NCBI GenBank assembly: GCA_019633425.1
Contig: WSUB01000164.1
Location: 1-52,323 of the forward strand
Source of the DNA: Tulasnella sp. 424
Lineage: Eukaryota > Basidiomycota > Agaricomycetes > Cantharellales > Tulasnellaceae
DNA: 52,323 nucleotides
Reading direction: 5' to 3'
In this document: positions 18,721 through 30,464 of the stretch, piece after piece
How the letters are laid out: every line of letters begins with the position of its first letter
Numbering within the stretch: the stretch's first letter is position 1
The notes under the pieces: model-generated
The model's input: the letters and a program-made list of their open reading frames with translations, nothing else
The model's database searches: none
Told to the model about the DNA's origin: nothing
Translations under genes and position numbers: made by a program

Positions 18721-20149
18721 ATGCCACCCCACCATAATGCCGTCCTCCGCCCTCGAGCTCCCAACATCTTTCCAGGTTCATGGGCAGTCGGACCGCAAGC
18801 GCCATTGGAAACGAGTGCTTTTGGAGCGGACACGGATGCGCTGGCGCTTGGGCAAACGGATTCTACTGGAGATAGAGTCCTTGAGAAGAGGAGATTGAGG
18901 CTGGCGCCAGAGCCGCTTCCGAGAAACGCCGTGTTGATTGCACCATCCGATTCATGGAGGGATGCTGTCAGGGAATCTGTGAACTTGAGTGTATGGACGG
19001 ACCCACAGTTATGGCAGGCTGGTGTGAGTACTGTTGTATTTTGGCGCGAGATTGTGTCTGGACTAAATGTTGCTCGTCTTGGCAGTTTATCGAGTTCGCG
19101 ATTAGCGTTATCTTCACTTTCATAACAGGCGCCATTGGAGTTACTGTGTCCGGATATCCCATCTACATGATCGGACCTGCATTGTTCGTCGCCAATACAA
19201 CTGTGGTTGCCCTTGCCATCTATGCATTTTCCACCGGTGAGTTTCGCTGCACCGATTCCCATGGACGTCAACGACTGAGTTTCCTTATGTAGCAACGGGC
19301 GCCCACATCAACCCACTTATCTCCATCGCCACGATGTTCGCTGGGCTCAGTCACCCGGTGAGAAGTATTATCTACGTTATGTGCCAGAGTGAGTCTCACA
19401 TTCTCTTAGGCCTTGAGTGAGTTTGAGATTCCGACTAACTGGTCGTTAAACCTCTAGTTGCAGGTTCCTGTGTAGGAGGTGCTTTCCTGCGAGCTGGCCT
19501 GGGCCACGCTCGCGCATTGGAAGTCCATAACGGTGGCTGCTGGATCGACCCGAATGGTCCCGTCAGCGTCGGGCAAGCTGCCGCCATCGAATTCATAGCG
19601 GCCTTCGCTCTGTAAGTGACATATCGGGGAGTCCATACATAAATAGCTTGCTGTACTAATATTCTTTTGCATAGGTTGATGGTCTCATTCGGTGTTGGTC
19701 TTGACCCTAGACAGAAGCAACTTTATGGCGCCACTTTGGGGCCACTCTTGGTGGGCCTGACCGTCGGTCTGATGTACGTCGCTGGATTGCATCTGCAGGG
19801 GAAACCCAACGACTGATCATGTATAAAATGACAGGACATCCGCCACTTCGGCTCTAAACCCTGGGTATACCGGTGCCGGCATGTTCCCCGCTCGCTGTCT
19901 CGGTTTGGCTGTGGGATTGGGGAAGTTTTACTCTCATGACTGGGTGTGGTACGTGTGCTACGTCATAGCCTATTCAGAAACTATTCGAACGCTGATTTTT
20001 TTTTTACTAGGTGGGTTCCAGATATTGCAGCGGCAGCCTTGCACGCTCTATTGTACTGTGCTGTACCTCCGTACACTCGGGAAGTCAGGTGCCCAGAACA
20101 AAGGAGCAACTCTCAGACGGGTTCGGTTGTAGGAGAGGGTGCTGTATAG
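18721..20149 (+). CDS. Aquaporin/MIP channel with altered NPA motifs
   Basis: Seven exons: 18721-19023, 19086-19236, 19293-19388, 19458-19611, 19675-19773, 19835-19948, 20011-20149. The sum is 1056 bp, 351 residues. About 100 soluble residues precede the channel. Membrane helices follow: FIEFAISVIFTFITGAIGV; FVANTTVVALAIYAF; then half-helix GAHINPLISIATM (NPL in place of NPA); VRSIIYVMCQIAGSCVGGAF; AAIEFIAAFALLMVSFGVG; LLVGLTVGLMTSATSALNPG; half-helix AGMFPARCLG (FPA in place of NPA, Arg kept); last helix ending HALLYCAVPP. The family passes water, glycerol or small solutes; loss of the second pore asparagine makes selectivity uncertain. Sits between the small membrane protein gene and AKR2. 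Confidence 0.9.
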
Positions 20150-20209
20150 CTTATAGGCAGTAATACGAGTATTTCGTGTTTTAGTGCGACCTTAGCCAGG
20201 TTCGTGTAT

Positions 20210-20435
20210 CCTCCACCACAACCTCCACCATACAACGACAAACTTTCATCACGCGATACCCTTTGCGTAATCCACCCTGAGCGCTGTTCACCTCCATTCC
20301 TCCACTTCAATTCGTTCGAACTAACCAATGGCATTCCAACTCGGTTTCCAAAACGATCACAGCCACCGAGGTGGAGATTCACGCTGCCAAAGGGGGTGGA
20401 GTGGAGGGCAGCGGACCCCAGCTGCACTATAAAAG
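20210..20435 (+). promoter_or_regulatory. AKR2 promoter: CCTCCAC/GTGGAGG copies plus TATA box
   Basis: CCTCCAC at 20210-20216, 20222-20228 and 20299-20305, GTGGAGG at 20401-20407, the shared block starting GCGATACCCTTTGCG at 20253-20275, and TATAAAAG at 20428-20435, 84 bp before the ATG. Confidence 0.65.
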
Positions 20436-20511
20436 GCCAGATGCTTTTCAAGTCCACCTCATCAACAACCTCCCTCCTCCAGAACTTTCAGATCCTCCAA
20501 AACTTTCAGAG

Positions 20512-22059
20512 ATGTCCAACACCGCAGAATCCAACATGACTTACGTTCGACTCGGCAAGTCTGGCTTAAAGATATCTAAACTAATTCTGTGAGCCGCCCC
20601 AATCGAGCCTATTCCGTCCAAGGTGTACTCACTTTCCACTCCATAAAGCGGCTGTATGAGCTACGGTTCACCCGAATGGGAGCCATGGGTCCTTGGGGAG
20701 AGCGAGGGTAAGGCTCAGTCGTGCCAGTTTACCGCTGTCGTGCTAATCACCTCCGCAATGTTCAGGCCTCGAACACATTAAGACTGCTTACGACCTTGGA
20801 ATCAACGCGTTCGACACTGCGAACGTGTACTCAAATGGTCTCTCTGAAGTTATTCTCGGCAAAGCCATCAAGAAGTACAACCTTCCTCGCGACGAGATTG
20901 TGGTTATGACGAAAGTCTGGGGCACCGTCGGACGCACGACGTCAGATGCCTTGTTTCTGGCTGCTCAGAACGACCTTTCCAAGCAGCGCTACACGAATCA
21001 GCAGGGTTTGAGCCGAAAGGTGAGTGGGGCTTTGCAATTCTCAATTACGCCCGCTGACGATCGTCATCTCGCCATTTCAGCACATCTTCGATAGCGTTAA
21101 GCACTCGCTCGAGAGACTCCAACTTGATTATATAGATCTACTGCAATGTAAGTGTCTGATGTACCCAGAGTCCTGCCCGACACTAAGATCGTTTGGGCTT
21201 CTCTCAGGCCACCGGTTCGACTACAACACCCCAATTGAAGAGACCATGCAAGCGCTCCACGACGTCGTCAAAGCGGGATACGTGCGGTATATTGGCATGT
21301 CATCGTGCTATGCTTGGCAGTGTGAGTACTCGTATTATGTTCATCTCGTCGGTTCAGGGCGGCTTACTTGCCTGCCAATTCGCGCCTGTTAGTCCAGAAG
21401 ATGCAGAATTACGCCAGGAAACACGGACTTACAGAGTTCATCTCAATGCAGAATCTCCACAACGCTATTTATCGGGAAGAAGAAAGAGAGATGGCACCAA
21501 TGCTTCAAGACTCGGGTGTCGGCATGATTCCTTGGTCACCCTTGGCTCGTGGCTTCCTCGCTCGACCCCTCAAGGATGAGACGCAGAGAGGAAAGGTGGA
21601 CGGGTCAGTTCTCTCCTACCTTTAATCTTTAAGGGTTGTAAACTGACTAGAATTGTGGTAGCTGGTCGGCGCCACTCAATGGCGACCCGAATCAAGAGGT
21701 TTTCCTCGCAGAGATTAACGCAAGGTTCGTTCAAAGTATCTCTGCCCTATGGGCTAAAACTGAACAAGCTGCGCAAATAGCATCTCCGAAATTGCGAAGA
21801 AAAGGGGGGTGAGCATGGCCCAGGTCGCAGTCGCCTGGTCTCTCTCCAAGGAATTTGTGACGGCTCCGATCGTTGGAACCACGTCGTTGGAAAAGCTGAA
21901 GGATCTCGTCGGTGAGCTCGAATGCCTGAAAACGACTCATTCATAATAACTTACTGAGGAATATTTCGGTCAGGTGGAGTCCACATTAAGCTAACAACAG
22001 AGGAGATCAATGCTATCGACAAGCCGTATCGACCGCGAAGTATTGTTGGATTCGCATAA
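20512..22059 (+). CDS. Aldo-keto reductase AKR2
   Basis: Close paralogue of AKR1: same nine exons, nearly the same introns and start [19 protein letters not shown]. All four catalytic residues are kept ([28 protein letters not shown]). The loop after the catalytic Lys reads [19 protein letters not shown]. The exon-6 end differs from AKR1 ([17 protein letters not shown] against [17 protein letters not shown]), and exon 7 reads [12 protein letters not shown]-terminus [22 protein letters not shown]. No lesion seen. The copied unit includes about 300 bp of promoter and several hundred bp of 3' flank. It starts 362 bp past the aquaporin stop, so the copy landed between unrelated genes or the aquaporin was inserted between copies. 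Confidence 0.92.
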
Positions 22060-22571
22060 GATAGCTCTCTTCCTGTCCAATGGTCGTTTCCGTGTATCAT
22101 AGAATCGAGAATTAATAAGCTTCGCCTCTAAACCTGTCCATGAGAGTGTTCCTTGCTGGTCGGTGCTCCTGGAGTGATGTCGACGTCCACATTATTGTTA
22201 AAGTCCAAAGCTGCGGGGCAGAGTTCCTGGCACCAATTAGGAAACCTTTGTCTCTGTTCTGTCAGCTTTCCGCAGCCGTACGAGAGCTCAAGATTACGCT
22301 CGGGATTGCGGTGCGAGCGAAAGTACGTGATTCGGTTTGCGTTGCGTTCTTGTCGGTTGTATCGCACAAAGGATGTGACAGATGTAACTACGGATATTCA
22401 GAAGATGTCTGGATTCGGAGAAGGTGCCTCGCTTTCTTCGCTAACATGAATACGGTTTTCCGGCATAGGTTGCATTCATCGCGTTCCGAGTTCGGAGTCA
22501 TCTCGAACAGATCTCTTCTCTTTCTACACAACCATGCCGTATTTTGGCCAGAATGCTATCACATGAAGGTC
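22060..22571. repeat. 3' flank of AKR2, shared with the flanks of AKR1 and AKR3
   Basis: Starting at the stop codon, the string GAGAGTGTTCCTTGCTGG and the following 60-80 bp recur after AKR1 (15497 on) and AKR3 (24650 on). AKR2 and AKR3 flanks also share GTACGAGAGCTCAAGAT and, later, AACCATGCCGT with TTGGCCAGAATGCTAT. A 173-codon frame here (22140-22661) has no motif and is not kept in the sister flanks, so I do not call it a gene. Confidence 0.6.
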
Positions 22572-22663
22572 GGAGTAGCAGAAGAGCTTAATACAGAGGG
22601 CCAACCGAGTCGAGGAGGCGCGAAAAGGAGAAGGAGCGGGTTAAAAATGTTTCACAGTTAGGC
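22572..22663 (+). pseudogene. Fragment of BUD13 exon 1 upstream of AKR3
   Basis: GGAGTAGCAGAAGAGCTT through CGAGGAGGCGCGAAAAGGAG to AAATGTTTCACAGTTAGGCG aligns with 12525-12615 of BUD13, the end of its first exon and the start of its first intron, with scattered changes and a 2-bp gap. The splice donor (CACGGTAAGCG in BUD13) has become CACAGTTAGGCG. AKR1 lies just downstream of BUD13, so the segment copied to make AKR3 started inside BUD13, with internal loss of the later exons. Confidence 0.75.
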
Positions 22664-22729
22664 GAGGGGAGGCTTCCATAAGCGAACGTGGGACATAGTG
22701 CCTGGTGTCAGGAACGGTGGACACTTCGA

Positions 22730-22931
22730 CCTCCACATACAAGGACAAAAGTTTCATTACGCGATACCCTTTGCGTAATCCACTATGTGCACTTCCCTCC
22801 ACTGCATTTCAGCTTGGTTCCCGAAACGGACCACAGCCATCGAGGTGGAGTTTCACAACCATCGAGGTGGAGATTCACGTTGCCGAAGTGGGTGGAGTGG
22901 AGGGCAGCGGACTCCAGCTGCACTATAAAAG
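22730..22931 (+). promoter_or_regulatory. AKR3 promoter: CCTCCAC/GTGGAGG copies plus TATA box
   Basis: CCTCCAC at 22730-22736 and 22796-22802, GTGGAGG at 22897-22903, two further GAGGTGGAG strings near 22839 and 22863, the shared GCGATACCCTTTGCG block at 22761-22783, and TATAAAAG at 22924-22931, 84 bp before the ATG. Confidence 0.65.
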
Positions 22932-23007
22932 GCCAGGTGCTCTTCAAGTCCTCCTCATCAACAACCTGCCTCCTCCAGAACTTTCAGATCCTCCAAAACT
23001 TTCAGAG

Positions 23008-24566
23008 ATGTCCAACACCACAGAATCCAACATGACCTACGTTCGACTCGGCAAGTCCGGCTTAAAAATATCTAAGCTAATTCTGTGAGCCACGCCCGCC
23101 GAGTCTAATCCGTTCAAGATGTACTCACTTTCCGTTCACTAAAGCGGCTGTATGAGCTATGGCTCACCCGAATGGGAGCCATGGGTTCTTGGAGAAAGCG
23201 AGGGTACGGTTCTGTTGTGCCATCTTACCCCCCGCCTTGCTCATCACCTCCGTAACTCACAGGTCTCGAGCACATTAAGACTGCTTACGACCTTGGAATC
23301 AACGCGTTCGACACTGCAAATGTGTATTCGAATGGTCTCTCTGAAGTGATTCTCGGCAAAGCCATCAAGAAATATAATCTTCCTCGAGACGAGATCGTGG
23401 TTATGACCAAAGTCTGGGGCACGGTCGGACGCACGACGGCGGACGCCTTGTTTTTAGCTGCTCAGGACGACCTTTGCAAGCAGCGCTACACAAATCAGCA
23501 GGGCTTAAGCCGAAAAGTGAGTGGGTCTTTGCAATTACCAACTATGCCGGCTGACGACCGGCACCTCGTCATTTCAGCACATCTTCGATAGCGTTAAGCG
23601 CTCGCTTGAGAGACTCCAGCTTGATTATATAGATCTGCTGCAATGTTAGACCTCGATGTCTTTGTATTGTAGGAAGATACGCTGAAAAGGGTTTTCATTC
23701 CATCAGGCCACCGGTTCGACTACGACACGCCGATCGAAGAAACTATGCAAGCGCTCCACGACGTCGTCAAAGCGGGATACGTGCGGTATATTGGCATGTC
23801 ATCTTGCTATGCTTGGCAGTGTGAGTGTTTCCCTTTTGCACCGTTTTCGCATCCCGTCGATCCGCGGCAGCTTACGTCCTGCCAATTCGCGCATGTCAGT
23901 CCAGAAGATGCAAGACTACGCCAGGGAACACGGACTTACAGAGTTCATCTCGATGCAAAATCTCCACAACGCTATTTATCGGGAAGAAGAAAGAGAGATG
24001 ACACCAATGCTTCAAGACTCGGGTGTCGGCATGATTCCTTGGTCACCATTGGCTCGTGGCTTCCTCGCTCGGCCCCTCAAGGATGAGACGCAGAGAGCAA
24101 AGGTGGATGGGTTAGCTCTTTCTTGTCTTTAATCTTTAGGGGCTGTAAGCTGACAAGAATTGTGACAGCTGGTCAGCGCCGCTCAATGGCGACCCGAATC
24201 AAGAGGTTTTCTTGGCAGAGATTAACGAAAGGTTCGTTTACAGTATCGCTCCCGTCTGGGCTGAAACTTAACACGCTACTGAAATAGTATCTCCGAAATT
24301 GCGAAGAAAAGGGGAGTAAGCATGGCTCAGATCGCGGTCGCCTGGTCTCTCTCAAACGAATTTGTGACGGCCCCTATCGTTGGAACCACGTCGTTGGAAA
24401 AGCTGAAGGATCTCGTCGGTGAGTTCAAATACTTGAAAGGGACACCTTCACCGTAGCTTACTGCGGAATATCTCGGTCAGGTGGGGTCCACATTCAGCTG
24501 ACAGAAGAGGAGATAAATGCTATCGACAAGCCGTATCGACCGCGAAGTATTGTCGGATTCGCATGA
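23008..24566 (+). CDS. Aldo-keto reductase AKR3
   Basis: Third member of the near-identical AKR1-3 trio, nine exons. Start [19 protein letters not shown]; catalytic set intact ([27 protein letters not shown], where AKR1 and 2 have NTP). Loop [19 protein letters not shown] is followed by [10 protein letters not shown], a Cys replacing the Ser of AKR1 and 2. Exon 6 ends [17 protein letters not shown]. The fourth intron begins GTTAGA and differs in sequence from those of its sisters. The stop is TGA instead of TAA. No frame break found. Upstream lies the BUD13 scrap; downstream the shared flank continues to about 25070. Confidence 0.92.
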
Positions 24567-25435
24567 GATAGTTCTCTTCCCGTACGATAACCGTTTCCGC
24601 GTATCATAGAATCGAGGATTGATAAGCTTCGTATCTCAACCTGTCCACGAGAGTGTTCCTTGCTGGCCGGTGCTTAAAGTGTGATGTCGGCGTCCATAGT
24701 ATTTTCAAATTCCGACGCTGCTGGGCGGCGTTCCTGCACCCGGGCCGCTCAGCACGGCTAACCTTGGTCATTATTCTGACCAAGTTGGCCACTTGTCCGC
24801 AGCAGTACGAGAGCTCAAGATCAGCTTGGCATCCCGGTGCGGGCGACAGGTCGCGATTTGGTTTGATCGCCCACAGTATGCCGGAGATCTAGCTGCGGAT
24901 ATTCAGAACATGGCTGAATTCGAAGAAAGTGCATCGCTCTCGCCACTAACATGACGATGATGACCTTTTTTTGGCATAGGATGCATTCATTGCGTTCCGA
25001 ATTTGGAGTCTTCTTGAACATCATCTGTTCTCCTCCTCATGCAACCATGCCGTGTCTTGGCCAGAATGCTATTGTGCGGCATTGCCATTACTAATAGCCT
25101 TCCCTTTCAGTGCTTCTCCGTGAGTTAGACCCCGGCATTCCGATTACCGATGGTCATCTAGTATCCAATCAAGGCGCAGGGCTCGCACTTGTACTAGCCC
25201 ACCTAGGACAAGCTGCATCTAGCGCAATTTGAATAGGCTATGCACAGAACCTTGCCCACGATAGTATACTGCGATTAACTTCTTTTAGACGGTTGGATTT
25301 CGGCGGACTGCGAAAGGGTATCGTGGAGTCGATGCTTCCGAGAGGGACCTTGGCGCAAAATAAAAGCTCGCAGGTATTCGTGAGTTTGGTGTAATAAATT
25401 TCCATTTCACTGCTCCTACATCGCGTCCTTTAACC
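24567..25435. other. Spacer between AKR3 and AKR4
   Basis: 24567 to about 25070 is the duplicated AKR 3' flank (compare 22060-22560). From there to AKR4 nothing is recognised. A weak TATA-like AAAATAAAAG lies at 25357-25366, about 70 bp before the AKR4 ATG. GTGGAGG/CCTCCAC is absent here, unlike in the other AKR promoters. Confidence 0.6.
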
Positions 25436-26998
25436 ATGGCGAATACTGCAGAAACCGACATGCCCTACGTTCGATTGGGCAAGTCTGGCTTAAAGGTGTC
25501 AAAGCTAATCCTGTAAGTAGCATCATTTCACACCACCCCGTCCAAGCGTTACTCACTACTTCTCTATGAAAAGAGGTTGTATGGGCTATGGATCGCCGGA
25601 ATGGGAGCCATGGGTCTTGGGGGAAGCTGAGGGTGAGCACCTGTCAGTCTGCCTCGCTACACCGTCCAACCCAGCTCACCACCTTCGCCGAGTTCAGGCC
25701 TTGAGCAAATCAAGGCCGCTTACGATCTCGGGATCAACGCCTTCGATACTGCAGATGTATATTCGAATGGCCTGTCTGAAGTCATCTTGGGCAAAGCCAT
25801 CAAGAAATTCAACCTTCCTCGAGAGGAGATTGTGGTTATGACCAAAGTTTGGGGCACAGTCGGGCGTGCCGGGGCGCCCTCGATGTTGTTCCTCGCCTCT
25901 CAGGAGGATTTGAGCAAGCAGCGCTACACGAATCAGCAGGGTTTGAGCCGCAAAGTAAGTGCACCCATGCAATTTCTGCTTGCGCCCCGTTGCGACCCAT
26001 GCTCTATTGTTTCAGCACATCTTCGATGGCGTCAAGAAATCACTTGAAAGACTCCAACTTGACTACATCGACCTTCTTCAATGTAAGTCTATCATGTATT
26101 TGGAGTACCGGTCCACGCTAAGAATGCCGTTCCTTCGATAAGGCCACCGGTTCGACTACAACACCCCAATCGAGGAGACCATGCAAGCGCTGCATGACGT
26201 TGTAAAAGAGGGATACGTGAGGTACATTGGCATGTCATCGTGCTACGCTTGGCAGTGTGAGGACCCTCTGTTCCCATCCTCTACCTCGTTTGGATCGCTC
26301 ACATACTCCTCACCCGTGCACTTGGCAGTCCATAAGATGCAGAATTACGCCCGGGAACACGGTCTTACTTCTTTCATTTCGATGCAAAATTTCTACAATG
26401 CCATTTACAGAGAAGAAGAAAGGGAGATGGTACCGTTACTACAGGACCTGGGCGTCGGCATGATTCCTTGGTCACCGTTGGCTCGGGGTTTCCTCACTCG
26501 GAGCATCAAAGTTGAAACGGAGAGAGGAAAGTTGGACCAAACGTCAGTCACATCTCGTTCTAATCCTTGAAGTGCATTCGCTGACTAGAATCGTGATAGC
26601 TGGTCCAAGCTAGTTAACGGCGATCCAGATCAAGACACCTTCCTGGTCGAAATCAACAACAGGTTCGTGAGCGAAGGTTGTCATGCTTTAGCCATAAACT
26701 AAGCTGAACGACGTGGACAGGGTCTCGGAAATTGCGAAGAGTAAGGGAGTTAGCATGGCTCAGGTCGCGATAGCCTGGGCCCTGTCAAAGGAATTTGTGA
26801 CGGCTCCTATCATTGGGACCTCATCCGTGGAAAAACTCAAGGATCTTGTCGGTGAGTCGGGATATTTCATAAGGACTCTCCTGTTATTTTGACTCTAAAA
26901 TATGTCGGTTAGGCGGGGTCCATTTGAAGCTGACGGAGGAGGAAATCAGCGCCATCGACAAGTCGTATAAAGCTCGAGGAATCAGTGGGTTTGTGTGA
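25436..26998 (+). CDS. Aldo-keto reductase AKR4 (diverged member)
   Basis: Nine exons at the positions used in AKR1, but clearly diverged in sequence and introns. Start [29 protein letters not shown] has Gly where the others have Ser. Catalytic residues kept in [18 protein letters not shown] and [10 protein letters not shown]. The loop after the Lys has a two-residue shift (GRAGAPSMLFLASQEDL), so the rim of the active site differs. Exon 7 reads WSKLVNGDPDQDTFLVEINNR; the cofactor end is VTAPIIGTSSVEKLKDLV. C-terminus EISAIDKSYKARGISGFV-stop. Its last exon and 3' flank have a second, broken copy at 34316-34524. No GTGGAGG element was seen upstream, so its control may differ. Confidence 0.9.
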
Positions 26999-28235
26999 AG
27001 TTGCTCGTTTCAAGTCATGAAGATGTTTTGGTGTGTCATGAAATCAGCTGTTTACAACTCTGTAGTTCGTATTGCCCCAACGAGAATCGAATAAGTGAAT
27101 AGTGATAAGGGGTTGCAAGGTGTGACAAGACCGAGGTGACCACGTGCTCCCAGGCTGCCGGGTGAACGCAAGACCTACCCCATCAACTTGTCAGAATTGA
27201 TGCCAATAATGCGCTCCCTGCAGAAATTCATTTTAGCTTAGTGGTCTTACCCAGATGGTTAGAACGCGAGGAGGGGCAGAGTCAAGGTTTCCGAAAATGG
27301 CAAAAAAAAAGCACCGATGAGCGGATGCGAACCCCAGACAGGTCCAGAAGCGCAGCCACGTCCCGTGACGAGTTCAACCGGCTCCCTGGGCGGTAATCCG
27401 CTACGTTAAGGACAGTGTCCTTGCTAGCACTTACCAAAATGATCCACATAATCCCATTACAGTTTTCCCGTCGCACACGCAAGCTTCGGCCGTGCCCTCA
27501 GTCGTGCCCTTGGACTGAACACCCATTGTATGTCTAATCTGAGCCGCTAAGCAGTTCAGCACGTGCTTAGAGCTCAAGGAGAAAGGGCGCATATGCTTGG
27601 GGCGAGCTCGATGGGATAGTGGGACGGAAGGGGTTCTTTCGTGCGTGGGTCCGGTACCCGTCGATGTGTCCAACGTTTTTGTTTTTTTTTGCGAGGTCTC
27701 TCCTTCAACGAGATCATGTCAAAACAAGAGTACGAGCGATTGAACACAAGTCGTGGGGCCTACAAAGACGTCCCATGAGAGCTTAATTCCCGATTCCTGA
27801 GTACCAGTGCTGGAATTGCTTCGAGCTGGGCTTGGCTTTCTTTAGTCGCCTTGCAGTCTAGACATCAGCGCACCATGCCCCAGTTTCTCATATGTGATGT
27901 TCTTGCAGAGAAATCACATACGGACAATTGAGATAAAGGAGTTCTCCATGCATCGCTCGTGTTTGGCCACTTGTTCGCTGCGAGGAATGCTTTGAAGTCA
28001 CTCTAGGATCCAAACGGAGCACCATAGGGGTGTATTCCTAGGTGATAGCCAAGGATATCACCGTCCGTCTCCGCGGTTCCAGGACGATGACCCACAATCT
28101 CCCCTACTCTCGACTACCTGGCAAAACAGCGCTGGACTTCCGTAGAAGCGCTGTAGCACCGAAATACATATAGACTACAGGTCTTGATCTACATTACTGT
28201 ATACCTTTTTCTAATCAACCGCCGACCTCACTGAT
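26999..28235. other. 1.2-kb spacer between AKR4 and VPS36
   Basis: 26999 to about 27145 is AKR4 3' flank, repeated at 34367-34524. Near 27255 (plus) and 27300-27345 (minus) there are tRNA-arm-like strings and a T9 run, but no acceptor stem pairs, so no tRNA is called. The rest is unremarkable; the VPS36 promoter must lie at its right end. Confidence 0.5.
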
Positions 28236-30464
28236 ATGAACCGCTATACCCGAACTATCAACGGCTCAATACCCGCTCGAGGTCATCTATATGCTGATGA
28301 GGAACTAGTGGCGAATCAAGATGGAATAGGGCTATACGATGGGTAAAGTGCCATTCCTCTTTCAAGTTGGACGTTACAGGCTTACACTTATATCCCCTTC
28401 CCCGAACCGACCTATCTATCCGAATGTCATCAATCCCATCCGCCTTTAAACCGAATACAATTGCTTTAATAGCAAAGAAAAATCGCCCCACCACCAAAAC
28501 GGCGTTGTCCATATTACGACGCACCGGCTTTTCTACATCGACCTCCTAAACCCTCAAGCATACTCCCTCGCTTTGAACCTCAGCAACGTCCGCCACACAG
28601 AGTTTTACACAGGGTTTCTTTCGAGTTCTTCCAAAGTCACCTTGGTCCTGGGCCCACCAGGAGACTCAGGCGGGGGCGACGATGACGAACCAGCACCAGA
28701 ATCCACGTCCCCTGCAACGTCCGCAACCACTGTGACCCAGCCCACGACGACGTCGACCAGCGCAAGTGGACAACAGTCAAGCACCCGCTTCTTTATTGAA
28801 GCGTGGATATGTCCCATATGCAGCTTTAGCAACCCTCCTAGTGCAAACGAAGGAAGGCCGAAATGTCAACTATGCGGAGTCACGAGGGACCCCGCCGCTG
28901 TTCCCGCTGCGAGACCCGCTGTACCTCAGCCAGTCTTACTCGCGCCAACTCCGATTCGACCTTTGTCTGCGATGAACGTGCAGGATAGTCCGAATTCGCC
29001 GGTGGATGCTCAGCCGAGCGCGACGGTGAATGAAGGTGGGTCGGTTGCGTGCCCGGCTTGCACGTTCCTGAACCATGTGTCCATGCGTCTCTGCGAGATG
29101 TGCTCGACACCGCTTCGTGCGCCACGTCAACAACAGTCCACAGCTACATCTAGCAGAGCTGAAGCGGCAACTGGACCCACGGGAGACTCGGCGCGGACAT
29201 CTGGTGGTGGGAGTGACCCAAGTACGAGCACGTATGGAGCAGTGTCACGAGCGACTACACCCGCTCCAGGGTCGGAAGTGATCAAAATTAGCTTTCGGAA
29301 GGGTGGTGATAAGGTGTGGTACGCGGTGTTGAAGAAGACGTTGTTGGGAAAGGCTTGGGAAGGATCGGTTAGTGCAATTATTTCTGGCCTGGAAGCGATA
29401 CATCAATTGTTAACTGGCGCATATCTTCATGCGTTACCAAGCCACTGGACAGGCAAACCCAATCTGCGACGGCTGGTGGCTCTCCAAGCAAGAGCGCAAA
29501 TGTCTATTCTGGCATACGTACGTGTATCCGAGTTCCTGCACAGAACCCAGCGATCTGGTACACTTATGTAACCTACCACGAACAGACGGGATCATGCAAG
29601 CAGCCGAATCCACGGCCCGCGTCGAGAATGAAGCTCTAAGCGTTTCATTACGCGACCTTGAAGCATTAATGGCAAAAGCCAAACAAATGGTCCAGATTGC
29701 TCAAACGCTCAACGAGAAGCTCACCGCCCAGGAAGAGGCCCAACGAGCTCTATCTCCTGGGCCTTCCAGCAGGGCAACAGCGACGACGACTGTACCTGAA
29801 GAAGCCACGTTTATTCGGTCGTCGATGGCGAGGTTGGGCTTACCGAGTACGGCTGTGACACAGGATATGGTGAAGGACGAGAATCAGTATATAGAAGGTT
29901 TGGCAAAGGAGCTGGCGGGAATTTTGACTGGGTCGGGCAGAACAAGTGCGGGCGGGGGTTTAATGGGAGAGCATAATGGTATTATGGGACTGGACGAGGT
30001 GTGGTGCGCATGGAATCGGGCTCGAGGGATCTGTATGTCGACTCCCACCTCGTGTCCCGAGCTTCATGACTAACGGTGACGCCACAGCTCTCCTACCGCC
30101 ATCAACACTTATATCCGTCGCTCCTCTTCTCCATCTATTCACCTCACCATCAATTCACCAACGCACTTTCAAGAAATCTGGTGTTTCGGTACTTCACATC
30201 CCCAAATACGCGCATGACGCCTTCTCGATTCGGTTCTTGCATATGATCTCGGAAACGGAAACGGGTGGAGGATTGGGTGCGCTGTCGTCTGTGGAAGTCG
30301 CTCGAGAAGAAGGAATGAGCGTCGGGTTGGCGGAAGAAATGATCGGGGCAGTGGAGGATGATGGAGAGGTCTTGAGAGATGAGCTTGTAGGGTATGAACC
30401 TGTTCGGTGGTATACGGCGTCACAGTTTAGAACGCTCCTCGTTGCAAAGAATGGAATGCAGTAG
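28236..30464 (+). CDS. VPS36: ESCRT-II subunit VPS36
   Basis: Model: 28236-28342, 28473-29367, 29453-30032, 30088-30464, total 1959 bp, 652 residues. GLUE (split PH-like) domain: GIGLYDGKEKSPHHQNGVVH, ITTHRLFYID, then FYTGFLSSSSKVTL. Two NZF-type zinc fingers follow: WICPICSFSNPPSANEGRPK with CQLCG, and ACPACTFLNHVSMRLCEMC. Next come the core helix IKISFRKGGDKVWYAVLKKT and the coiled region LRDLEALMAKAKQMVQIA, and the winged-helix end (GLDEVWCAWNRARG, VSVLHIPKYAHDAFSIRFLH, VAREEGMSVGLAEEMIGAVE, VRWYTASQF). It sorts ubiquitinated cargo into multivesicular bodies. The join after LLGKAWEGS is uncertain: my exon 3 adds about 35 unusual residues before GIMQAAESTAR. Confidence 0.9.

Noticed and set aside
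22140..22661. 173-codon frame after AKR2
   Set aside because: Not conserved in the sister flank after AKR3; covers the BUD13 scrap in a meaningless frame.
27250..27420. tRNA-like strings on both strands (AGATGGTTAGAACGC; GGGGTTCGCATCC with T9 downstream)
   Set aside because: T-loop lacks the usual adenine and no 7-bp acceptor stem can be found.
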